Source: Candidatus Poseidoniaceae archaeon (GTDB lineage: Archaea > Thermoplasmatota > Poseidoniia > Poseidoniales > Poseidoniaceae). From it: a DNA stretch of 19,346 nt. The stretch is from contig JAKURJ010000018.1 of assembly GCA_022452125.1 (NCBI GenBank), positions 1-19,346 on the forward strand, in the 5' to 3' direction. Both the position numbers and the translations under genes were made by a program. Below are positions 13,804-19,346 of the stretch, piece by piece (the stretch's first letter is position 1; every line of letters starts with the position of its first letter). The notes under the pieces are model-generated. The model made no database searches and had not been told where the DNA came from. It saw nothing but the letters and a program-made list of their open reading frames with translations.

Positions 13804-13820
13804 GACGCCGCATCCTATTT

Positions 13821-13839
13821 GCACCTAATTTGAAGGTGC
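13821..13839. promoter_or_regulatory. Inverted repeat GCACCT-N7-AGGTGC upstream of ftsZ
   Basis: These exact 6-bp arms flank an AATTTGA spacer, 18 bases before the ftsZ start on the minus strand. The repeat is directly followed by the 6-3-6 dyad at 13843. It may be an operator or a 5' UTR hairpin. Confidence 0.35.
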
Positions 13840-13842
13840 CGC

Positions 13843-13857
13843 CACCCCATAGGGGTG
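13843..13857. promoter_or_regulatory. 6-3-6 dyad CACCCC-ATA-GGGGTG between radA and ftsZ
   Basis: Its arms are identical to those of the dyad at 5407-5421. It lies 25 bases past the radA stop and 39 bases before the ftsZ start. It could be the radA terminator hairpin or a shared regulatory site. Confidence 0.4.
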
Positions 13858-13881
13858 AGAAGGCGATTGTTCAACCACTAT

Positions 13882-14904
13882 TCAGTCGCGGAGACCGTCT
13901 TCACAGACCTGGTAAACACATTCACCATCTGGTAGGTTTGGAGAGTCGACAAGGCGAGCAATCCTTCTGCCGCCCTTTGCCTTTCTCAAGTAAAGTCTGA
14001 AGGTTGATGCGTGAGCTAGAACGTGTCCACCAATAGGCTTGGTTGGATCCCCCCACATTGCATCTGGCTTGCTCATTACTTGGTTGGTAACTAGGACCAA
14101 TGCATTGTTGACATCAGCAAGTTGTTTGAGGTCCTTCAAGTGCCTGTTGAGTTTTTGCTGGCGGTTTGCTAGCATTCCTCTTCCTACGAATTCTGCACGG
14201 AAGTGGCTTGTCAGAGAATCTACGATAATCATCTTGACATTGATTCCTCTGCTCATGCGCTTGATTTCTTCAGCTAGCAACATTTGGTGTGCTGAGTTGT
14301 ATGCTCTTGCAACATGGATTCTCTCTAGTACCGCTTCCGGGTCTAGGCCGTGACCTCTTGCCATCTGAGTAATTCTTTCAGGACGGAAGGTGTCTTCTGT
14401 ATCGATGTAGAAAACGTCGCCATCTAATCCACCTTGCTCGATTGGCATGGTACAGTTTACAGCTAGTTGATGTCCGATTTGGGTCTTTCCAGATCCGAAT
14501 TCTCCGTACACTTCTACTAGTGATTGTGTTTCAAATCCTCCAGCAAGTAGGTCATCTATTGATTGAACCATGCTGGATAATTTCTGAACTTCTCTTCTGC
14601 GCTCTAATAATGCAGTACCAGAAACGAAGCCACCGATGTTTGCCATTTTCTTTGCTGCCTGAATAATCTTGCCTGCAACTGCTTCACCTAATTCGGCTTG
14701 CTCTGCTAGGTCAGGAGGGCTCATTACCGCCAGTGCTAGTAATTCATCAAAACCTGCCTCACGTAGTTTTTCAGCTGTTGCTGGACCTACGCCTGGAAGG
14801 TCGTCGATGCTAATCTCCGGTTCGAGTTGCTCCTCCATTGTGATTACCTCTGTATCAGGGGACTCTTCTTCTTTCTGCTTCTTTGACTTGCTCTTTGCTG
14901 CCAT
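13882..14904 (-). CDS. radA: DNA repair and recombination protein RadA
   Basis: This archaeal RecA/Rad51-family recombinase has 340 residues. It forms filaments on single-stranded DNA and drives strand exchange using ATP. A lysine-rich tail is followed by the helix-hairpin-helix domain (LPGVGPATAEKLREAGF, about 36-52). The ATPase core has Walker A GEFGSGKT (134-141) and Walker B MIIVD (225-229), with SLTSHFRAEFVGRG, LNRHLKDL and VLVTNQVMSKPD matching the DNA-binding and L2 regions of known RadA proteins. The linker GGFVSGTALLERR resembles the haloarchaeal form, with glycine where the FxxA polymerisation motif has alanine. I chose ATG 14904 (MAAKSKSKK) over 14910 by comparison with family N-termini. 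A TATA-like box lies 18 bases upstream. Confidence 0.95.
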   Translation of the reverse strand: MAAKSKSKKQKEEESPDTEVITMEEQLEPEISIDDLPGVGPATAEKLREAGFDELLALAVMSPPDLAEQAELGEAVAGKIIQAAKKMANIGGFVSGTALLERRREVQKLSSMVQSIDDLLAGGFETQSLVEVYGEFGSGKTQIGHQLAVNCTMPIEQGGLDGDVFYIDTEDTFRPERITQMARGHGLDPEAVLERIHVARAYNSAHQMLLAEEIKRMSRGINVKMIIVDSLTSHFRAEFVGRGMLANRQQKLNRHLKDLKQLADVNNALVLVTNQVMSKPDAMWGDPTKPIGGHVLAHASTFRLYLRKAKGGRRIARLVDSPNLPDGECVYQVCEDGLRD

Positions 14905-14922
14905 GAACACGACTATCTAGCC

Positions 14923-14935
14923 TTAGTATATCAAA
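14923..14935 (-). promoter_or_regulatory. TATA-like box of radA
   Basis: The minus strand reads TTTGATATACTAA, identical to the box before the MMPL gene. Counting about 24 bases from its GATATACT core puts transcription start at or next to the radA ATG, implying a leaderless mRNA. Confidence 0.5.
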
Positions 14936-15002
14936 GAAAGAAGGTCTCATACTCTAACTCTGAAAGTGGAGACTAATCAATCCATGCATTCTGAATAGCG
15001 TA

Positions 15003-15016
15003 CTGCAAGGTTGCAG
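15003..15016. repeat. Inverted repeat CTGCAA-GG-TTGCAG
   Basis: Exact 6-bp arms flank a 2-bp spacer, 19 bases past the lipoprotein stop and about 70 bases upstream of the radA TATA-like box. It may be a terminator stem for the lipoprotein gene or an operator for radA. Confidence 0.3.
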
Positions 15017-15017
15017 A

Positions 15018-15039
15018 TTACTTTCACTTTACTTTCACT
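15018..15039. repeat. Tandem 11-bp direct repeat (TTACTTTCACT twice)
   Basis: Two exact, directly adjacent copies cover 22 bp and overlap the stop codon of the lipoprotein gene at 15035-15037. Read on the minus strand it is AGTGAAAGTAA twice, so one copy lies partly in the coding end. Its origin may be slippage; a function is not evident. Confidence 0.6.
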
Positions 15040-15844
15040 CTGTTCGAGGGTTGACAGCGTCTTCGGTGCCTTCTGCATAAGCGATAGTCACGTCGTTGTT
15101 GACATTTACATCGTCACCATTTTCGGCGACTTCAATATTTATTTTCCATAATCCTTCAACAGTATCTCTCGAGGTATAGTCCCATGTCTGAGCTTGTCCA
15201 TCCGCCACAGTTCCGCTGTTGGTAGCGATTTCTTCATCGCTAGGGTTGCGAAGAGTCCATGTTACGTCCGAGTTCGCGCCTCCTCCAAACCATCCGCCGC
15301 TGGTCGGGTTTTCTACTGTTGATGAAATTGTTATTCTATCAGCAAGAGGCTCTCCATCTTCGCAGTCAGGTGTGACATCGAAACTCATCGCAGATGATGC
15401 GGTGTTGGATTCAGTCCAAACAATGTGCATATCGATTCTGATACTTACTTCGATGCTGTGAGAGTTTCCTTCATCATCCTCTGCAGAGAGTTTGATTTCG
15501 AATACGCCATGTGTCATCCAAGTGTAAGAAATGACTGCATTATCGGAGGGGTCTGCTTCAACTGGGTCTGAGCCATCATCAGGGTCAAGCATGATTTTTG
15601 TTATCGCACCATCATCAGATGTGCTGTCAGCGAAGTCAAAGGATAATTCAACACCAGTAGTGGGGCCCTGCTGCCCGTTATTGACTGTGGTTTCAATCAT
15701 ACCAGAAGTTGAATCATAGAACACAACTAAGTTGATCGGCCCAGAGTATACCTCTGCGCTTGAATCATCTCCTCCCAGGCAGCCAGCAAGGCTAGCGCTC
15801 AGTAGTGTCAGGGTCACGGCCATAAGACGGAAATTCGCCTTCAT
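15035..15844 (-). CDS. Surface lipoprotein with PKD-like domain
   Basis: This is a 269-residue exported protein. The N-terminus is a lipoprotein signal (FRLMAVTLTLLSASLAGC) with the lipobox cysteine at residue 22, then a flexible GGDDSSAE stretch. It would be anchored to the outer face of the membrane by a lipid. Residues of about 35-140 resemble a PKD/Ig-like sandwich (FDFADSTSDDGAI, ISYTWMTHGVFEIKLSAEDDEGN). The second half has further beta-strands with SGGWFGGGANSDVTWTLRNP and a WKINIEVAENG ending. It is acidic overall, as expected for an exposed archaeal protein in salt water. No enzymatic motif is visible. Ligand and role are unknown. Confidence 0.75.
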   Translation of the reverse strand: MKANFRLMAVTLTLLSASLAGCLGGDDSSAEVYSGPINLVVFYDSTSGMIETTVNNGQQGPTTGVELSFDFADSTSDDGAITKIMLDPDDGSDPVEADPSDNAVISYTWMTHGVFEIKLSAEDDEGNSHSIEVSIRIDMHIVWTESNTASSAMSFDVTPDCEDGEPLADRITISSTVENPTSGGWFGGGANSDVTWTLRNPSDEEIATNSGTVADGQAQTWDYTSRDTVEGLWKINIEVAENGDDVNVNNDVTIAYAEGTEDAVNPRTE

Positions 15845-15849
15845 CGCTA

Positions 15850-15863
15850 GACCCTAGAGGGTC
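15850..15863. promoter_or_regulatory. Inverted repeat GACCCT-AG-AGGGTC at the lipoprotein start
   Basis: Exact 6-bp arms flank a 2-bp spacer, five bases upstream of the lipoprotein ATG. If transcribed it would sit at the extreme 5' end of the message, where it could affect initiation. Confidence 0.3.
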
Positions 15864-15879
15864 CTTATCCAAAAACCTC

Positions 15880-15894
15880 CCGTCCTACGGACGG
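15880..15894. promoter_or_regulatory. 6-3-6 dyad CCGTCC-TAC-GGACGG upstream of the lipoprotein gene
   Basis: This perfect dyad lies 35 bases from the lipoprotein start on the minus strand. Its CCTACGG core is shared with the dyad at 18052-18066, which is at a similar distance (32 bases) from another exported-protein gene. Confidence 0.4.
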
Positions 15895-15944
15895 ATTTTA
15901 TTGTCGGTGGGTTCAAGAATGCAGACCGTCGCCGGTGGCTTGCT

Positions 15945-16022
15945 AGCGGGATAGGTTAGCATGGTTCGACCGACGGGCTCATAACCCGTAGATCGATGGT
16001 TCAAATCCATCTCCCGCTACCA
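15945..16022 (+). tRNA. Initiator tRNA-Met (CAU anticodon)
   Basis: The cloverleaf folds cleanly. The acceptor is AGCGGGA (15945-15951) with TCCCGCT (16012-16018), and the D stem is GGTT/GACC. The anticodon stem is ACGGG/CCCGT around CTCATAA, with anticodon CAT at 15980-15982. The T stem is GATGG/CCATC with loop TTCAAAT. Discriminator A and an encoded CCA end at 16022. The A1-U72 pair and three consecutive G-C pairs next to the anticodon loop are the archaeal initiator features, so this carries the methionine that starts proteins rather than internal methionine. No intron is present. Confidence 0.95.
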
Positions 16023-16027
16023 TTTTT
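16023..16027 (+). terminator. T-run ending the tRNA transcript
   Basis: TTTTT directly follows the encoded CCA. A short T-run is sufficient for termination by archaeal RNA polymerase. The stop codon of the convergent TPR-like gene is only six bases beyond. Confidence 0.5.
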
Positions 16028-16032
16028 CGCAC

Positions 16033-16719
16033 TTAGTTAGTACTGTACGTGTGATAATCATGAGTTGGTACAAGTGAATCTACTGCTGCTTGCAGTCTAG
16101 CGTTTGCAGCCTGTTCTCCTGCAGTTATGGCGGCGATTTGGCGTTCGATATCAGCCTGAATTTCTCCACCCAATACAGCACCGACTCTGCGAGCATCAGC
16201 GGCAGGCTTTCCTTCAATCTCCAGAACGAATGTGCTGTTTTTACTGATCACGGGACCTGCAAGCGGGTACAGTTTTTGCAATGTTTTGGAAAAGCCACAT
16301 TGCTCGGCAACATCTAATGCAGCAGCTAAATGTCCCGGTTGCAATTTTTCACATTTGGCAAAAGCCTTCTTCGCTGCTCCTTTCTTTCCTGCATTCGAAT
16401 GGATAAATCCTGCAAGGTGGTAATCTGCAGCAGCAGCGTTGAAATCGTGTCCCACCGCTTTACCGTGCTTGTTTCTGTGTTTGTGCAACAGTCCGATTGT
16501 AGTCCTTGCACGCTTGTATTTCCCGCGACTATTCAATACTCCAGCAAGGATCCTCAATCCTCTAACCAAGATACCTTGAGTGTCATCATCTCTGTCCTTC
16601 AGAGCAATCAATTGGTCGACGAGTGCAGAAGCCATTACTTCCGCTCTCTCGCCTCGCCCTTCGCGATAATATGCTTCAAGTTGGCTGATTGCCTGTTCTG
16701 GGTCGGCGGCGCCAAACAT
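16033..16719 (-). CDS. TPR-like helical protein of unknown function
   Basis: This 228-residue protein is probably all-helical and lacks a signal peptide or membrane helices. Successive helix pairs such as PEQAISQLEAYYREG, LRILAGVLNSRGKYKRA and DYHLAGFIHSNAGKKGAAKKAFAK have the small/large residue spacing of tetratricopeptide repeats, which usually mediate protein contacts. A C-terminal helix rich in alanine (RQIAAITAGEQAANARLQAA) may form a coiled coil. The repeats are too degenerate to count confidently. It is divergent from the kinase gene with 58 bases between starts, and its stop is 10 bases from the tRNA end. I do not know its partner. Confidence 0.6.
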   Translation of the reverse strand: MFGAADPEQAISQLEAYYREGRGERAEVMASALVDQLIALKDRDDDTQGILVRGLRILAGVLNSRGKYKRARTTIGLLHKHRNKHGKAVGHDFNAAAADYHLAGFIHSNAGKKGAAKKAFAKCEKLQPGHLAAALDVAEQCGFSKTLQKLYPLAGPVISKNSTFVLEIEGKPAADARRVGAVLGGEIQADIERQIAAITAGEQAANARLQAAVDSLVPTHDYHTYSTN

Positions 16720-16777
16720 GAATATCAGACTCGTTATTGGGGCATGATGTTTAACTCTTGGCTACCTTAGCATAAGC

Positions 16778-17266
16778 ATGGCAGTCAGACAGTTGCGCTC
16801 TATTGGAGTGATTGGGACCCCTGGCTGCGGTAAGACCACCTTGTGTCAAAATCTTGGTATGCCTGTACTTTCACTTCGAGATATTGCGAAGGAAAACCAG
16901 TGCTTAGGCGATGTAGAGGCTGACGGTGCAGCACCGGTGGATGTCGAGAGGTTAGCAGAATTGTGGCAGCATCCTGAGGTGCTCACTCTAATCGATGGGC
17001 ACCTTGCGCATCACGTTCCAGTTGATGCTTTGGTCGTAGTTAGATGCCATCCAAATGAATTGAGAAAGCGACTGATACAAAGAGGATACTCTGCAGAAAA
17101 AGTCCAAGCAAATGTTGAGGTCGAAATGATGGGGGGGCCTTGGAATGAACTCATTGGAGACTCAAGGTCGATTTTTGAAGGTGAAGGCGTTAGAGAATGG
17201 ATAGAGAGCGGCTGCCCACCTCATACAACCCCGGATTCGGCAATAGATTGGCTCTCACAACCATAA
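16778..17266 (+). CDS. AK6/Fap7-type nucleoside monophosphate kinase
   Basis: This is a 162-residue P-loop kinase: VIGTPGCGKTT (11-21), a DGHLAHHVP segment typical of the archaeal branch, and VVVRCHPNELRKRLIQRGYSAEKVQ-type sequence with the NVEVEM ending seen in the AK6 (hCINAP/Fap7) family. These enzymes have broad adenylate/nucleotide kinase or ATPase activity. In eukaryotes and some archaea they act in maturation of the small ribosomal subunit near Rps11. Length and motif order fit the family. The start ATG 16778 is the only sensible one. The CDP-alcohol phosphotransferase gene begins 33 bases downstream, so the two probably form an operon. Whether its main role is ribosome biogenesis or nucleotide balance cannot be told. 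Confidence 0.85.
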   Translation: MAVRQLRSIGVIGTPGCGKTTLCQNLGMPVLSLRDIAKENQCLGDVEADGAAPVDVERLAELWQHPEVLTLIDGHLAHHVPVDALVVVRCHPNELRKRLIQRGYSAEKVQANVEVEMMGGPWNELIGDSRSIFEGEGVREWIESGCPPHTTPDSAIDWLSQP

Positions 17267-17288
17267 GGCACAAAGGCGTTAGGCGTTC

Positions 17289-17293
17289 GAGGT
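17289..17293 (+). promoter_or_regulatory. Shine-Dalgarno-like site of the CDP-alcohol phosphotransferase gene
   Basis: GAGGT lies six bases before the ATG at 17300. It is one of few recognisable ribosome binding sites in this window. It fits a gene inside an operon, where a leaderless start is not possible. Confidence 0.45.
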
Positions 17294-17299
17294 AAAGGT

Positions 17300-18001
17300 A
17301 TGGCACTAGAAAAGGGTCGCAACCTGTTCAAGAAGATTAGCGAGCCCTTAGTTTCCAAATTGGAAGGTGTAAATCCTGCAACTCTTACCTGGTTGACCTT
17401 ACCAACCGGACTAGCTGCAGCGTGGCTAATGATGGAAGCAGGAACCGGGCAAGATGGAGCAATAATGTTCCTTGGTGCGGCTTTTTTGATGGCCTCTGCA
17501 ATGGCGCTCGACGGCTTGGATGGTAATCTTGCAAGAGCGACAGGCAAAGTAACTCGGTGGGGAGATTATCTCGATCACACGTTGGACAGAGTACTGGATG
17601 TAGTGTGGATTTTGGCTCTTGGATACAACATGGTTTGGTTTGGACACATCGAACTGGCTTGGGTAGCGGCTATGCTAACCATGTTTGGCTCGTATTTGGG
17701 AACACAAGCCCAAGCTGTCGCAGGAAGCAGAAACTATGGCGGATTTAGTAGGGCTGACAGAATGGTTCTGACGTTCGTTGCATTACTCAGTACTGCGGTT
17801 ATGGCTTATATGGGAAGTGGCTCTTGGGGCGAATGGAATGATATTGAAGTCAACCCAATTTCTCTGATCATTGCTATCTCTGGAGTTGGCGGAATCTACA
17901 CATTCGTTGTGAGATTTTTCAAAGCACGTGCTGATTTGCAAGCGCTTGACAAATCCAAGCCTCTATCAACCCCGAAAGGCATTGATAAATCAGATGATTA
18001 G
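17300..18001 (+). CDS. CDP-alcohol phosphatidyltransferase family membrane protein
   Basis: This 233-residue integral membrane enzyme carries the full family motif: D71-x2-D74-G75-x2-A78-R79-x8-G88-x3-D92-x3-D96. The four aspartates bind two metal ions. The family transfers a phosphate-linked head group from a CDP-activated lipid or alcohol. In archaea it makes archaetidylinositol phosphate, archaetidylserine or archaetidylglycerol. About six membrane helices are visible. Length and N-terminus (NLFKKISEPLVSKLEGVNPATLTW) fit the archaetidylinositol phosphate synthase type better than the serine type, but this is a judgement from memory. The C-terminal tail is short and charged. It follows the AK6-type kinase in an apparent operon. 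Confidence 0.85.
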   Translation: MALEKGRNLFKKISEPLVSKLEGVNPATLTWLTLPTGLAAAWLMMEAGTGQDGAIMFLGAAFLMASAMALDGLDGNLARATGKVTRWGDYLDHTLDRVLDVVWILALGYNMVWFGHIELAWVAAMLTMFGSYLGTQAQAVAGSRNYGGFSRADRMVLTFVALLSTAVMAYMGSGSWGEWNDIEVNPISLIIAISGVGGIYTFVVRFFKARADLQALDKSKPLSTPKGIDKSDD

Positions 18002-18007
18002 GAATCG

Positions 18008-18029
18008 CGCCGGCGAAGGTTTGTTTTTA
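18008..18029 (+). terminator. GC-rich palindrome followed by T-rich run
   Basis: CGCCGGCG (18008-18015) is followed by a stretch with TTTG and TTTTT (18020-18029), just after the stop at 18001. This is the expected layout for ending the kinase-phosphotransferase transcript, although the palindrome has no loop. Confidence 0.4.
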
Positions 18030-18051
18030 TGTCAAACTGGCCTTTGTTCAC

Positions 18052-18066
18052 ACCGCCTACGGCGGT
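18052..18066. promoter_or_regulatory. 6-3-6 dyad ACCGCC-TAC-GGCGGT upstream of the surface-protein gene
   Basis: This perfect dyad lies 32 bases before the ATG at 18099, with the CCTACGG core also found at 15880-15894. At that distance it would overlap or adjoin the promoter of a leaderless transcript. Confidence 0.4.
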
Positions 18067-18098
18067 ACTCTCATAACCGAATCACAGAAAGCAGTCAA

Positions 18099-19346
18099 AT
18101 GATGGCTGGCGAAACGCTGAACGGTGGGAATCGCAGGACTACCTATTTTGTCCTCTCAATGTTGCTTGTATCATCACTTCCGATGTTCACAACTGTGAGT
18201 GCAGAAGACCAAGGTACTCCGAGCGAATTACAGGCTCAGGACATATCGGTTTCATTCGATAATGTAAGTGAAACAACTACGGTTACTTGGAGAAATATCG
18301 AGCAAACAGGAGGCGATTTGGACCTCTATTCTGAGTTGTGGGATGCTACATACCATGTTTACCGCCACGATGTTCCGATTACACCAGCCAATATCGGCGA
18401 CTTAAACCCATGGCATTCCGTCACTGCATGTGACAAATCTACCATCGGTCAAAATCCTTTGAGTTGCAGAGGACAGGGCGGCTCAAACCCTCACCCGGGG
18501 CATTCAGCAACATACCAAGTCGGTGCAGGAACTGATGGACATTTCTTCTATGCAATAACAACTGAACATGCTAATGGTAGCATGACAACAACACTGGATT
18601 TCAATGCCAGCTCTTTGTTTGACCCAGTGCATGAACTAACCACTCCGATCCGTTCTCCATTCAACATCAAGGCTACTTTCCACCCTGGAAACAGTCAAAC
18701 TACAATCGAATGGATTAACTACAACACAATCAATCCTGTGCTTCCTGAAACTGGAGCAGACGCATTACAAATCAATGTGTGGCAAACTGATTTCATGGTT
18801 CAGCGTTCAAACGGTCAAACCTTGTTAGAACCCGGAGCTAGCGGGGTCACAAAGGTAGCGACACTAACTTCTACAGCGTCTGAATATGTGCTAGATGTAC
18901 CTCCTCAAACTAATCGTGAAGTGTACTACTCCGTGACCTATCTACTACCTAATTGGACACAAGACGGTTCAGATTACGAAGACACCAGATTCCTCTCTGG
19001 AAATGCAATGACAAATGCTCTGCTGGAAGACAACACTCCACCAGATAATGTGGATTCAGTTGAAGCAATTTTCACTCCAAATGAGAATGGAACTGGTTAC
19101 ACTAGCATTGTATGGGATGGCTTGCTATCTGAAGAAAATGAAGAATACAGAATTTACCGTCATGGCGAATATTACAATTCCACTAACGATCCATATGCTC
19201 AGTTGATTGCCACAGTTTCAGAACAAGCTGCCACCGATGGCGATGGTTCGTTTGTATTCCACTACAACATTCCGTACAACACCTATGGTGATTTCGTCTA
19301 CTGTGTAGTTGTAGTCGACCAATACGGCGAGTACAACTCGGACATT
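18099..19346 (+). CDS. Exported surface protein with FN3-like repeats (3' end outside window)
   Basis: The frame is open from ATG 18099 to the last base (416 codons) with no stop, so the gene continues beyond the window. The N-terminus is a signal peptide (TYFVLSMLLVSSLPMFTTVSA, cleavage near the AED that follows). The exported part has at least three units with a fibronectin-III-like rhythm: TTVTWRNIE then YHVYRHD; TTIEWINYN then FMVQRSN; TSIVWDGLL then YRIYRHGEYY. Each pairs an xW strand with a later Y/V-x-R strand. Many N-x-S/T sequons (NGS, NAS, NWT, NGT) suggest glycosylation. Two cysteines (TACDKS, LSCRG) could form a disulphide. It is likely an S-layer-associated or adhesive protein; nothing enzymatic is visible. 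Confidence 0.8.
   Translation, partial: MMAGETLNGGNRRTTYFVLSMLLVSSLPMFTTVSAEDQGTPSELQAQDISVSFDNVSETTTVTWRNIEQTGGDLDLYSELWDATYHVYRHDVPITPANIGDLNPWHSVTACDKSTIGQNPLSCRGQGGSNPHPGHSATYQVGAGTDGHFFYAITTEHANGSMTTTLDFNASSLFDPVHELTTPIRSPFNIKATFHPGNSQTTIEWINYNTINPVLPETGADALQINVWQTDFMVQRSNGQTLLEPGASGVTKVATLTSTASEYVLDVPPQTNREVYYSVTYLLPNWTQDGSDYEDTRFLSGNAMTNALLEDNTPPDNVDSVEAIFTPNENGTGYTSIVWDGLLSEENEEYRIYRHGEYYNSTNDPYAQLIATVSEQAATDGDGSFVFHYNIPYNTYGDFVYCVVVVDQYGEYNSDI

Noticed and set aside
15018..15039. CRISPR repeat or integration site
   Set aside because: There are only two 11-bp units without spacers, and no cas, integrase or tRNA-end duplication is nearby.
15945..16022. Elongator tRNA-Met or tRNA-Ile2 (CAU)
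   Set aside because: The A1-U72 pair and the GGG/CCC pairs at the anticodon stem are initiator features in archaea.
16330..16770. 146-residue plus-strand open frame antisense to the TPR-like gene
   Set aside because: The translation is rich in serine and cysteine with no domain pattern, while the minus-strand frame is longer and has a regular helical character.

Overview
The window reads as a piece of an archaeal chromosome. The evidence is a RadA recombinase with an N-terminal helix-hairpin-helix domain, an FtsZ1-type cell-division protein, an initiator tRNA-Met with the archaeal A1-U72 pair and GGG/CCC anticodon stem, an AK6/Fap7-type kinase, a CDP-alcohol phosphotransferase of archaeal size, and TATA-like boxes lying just upstream of start codons. 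Dense gene packing, moderate GC content, large surface proteins, a bacterial-looking NADP isocitrate dehydrogenase and a weak ribosome-binding-site signal suit a marine Thermoplasmatota such as Marine Group II (Poseidoniia). That placement is an inference and was not tested by phylogeny.

Layout. Bases 1-90 look like the tail of an unidentified gene. Bases 129-190 form a structured leader before an AT-rich DEDD-type 3'-5' exonuclease gene (+). A Nudix hydrolase (-) and a DHH/DHHA1 phosphoesterase (+) diverge from about 1.44-1.52 kb. A 12-TM MMPL/RND exporter (+) follows and runs tail to tail into a small DUF4079-like membrane protein (-). From 5.47 to 8.80 kb lies a 1109-residue protein of mostly helical character ending in a PIN nuclease domain. 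It converges on isocitrate dehydrogenase (-), which diverges from an OsmC-like protein (+). A two-gene minus-strand cassette of unknown function (10.48-11.94 kb) has the same small helical motif in both products. A Reeler-like exported protein (+) then converges on ftsZ (-), which lies downstream of radA (-). A PKD-like lipoprotein (-), the initiator tRNA (+), a TPR-like protein (-), the AK6-type kinase and CDP-alcohol phosphotransferase pair (+), and a surface protein cut by the window end (18099 onward) complete the window.

How the genes relate. The content is mostly housekeeping: recombination, division, translation initiation, the TCA cycle, nucleotide clean-up (Nudix, DHH, DEDD, PIN) and the cell envelope (MMPL, DUF4079-like, Reeler, lipoprotein, surface protein). 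I see no CRISPR array, insertion sequence, integrase or phage module.

The least explained parts are these: the helical-PIN protein; the 10.48-11.94 kb cassette; a set of short perfect dyads (6-bp arms, 3-bp spacer) 32-45 bp upstream of four start codons; an identical 13-mer TATA-like box in front of both the MMPL gene and radA; and the leader at 129-190, whose arms can pair in alternative ways. Convergent genes overlap or nearly touch, leaving no room for separate terminators.
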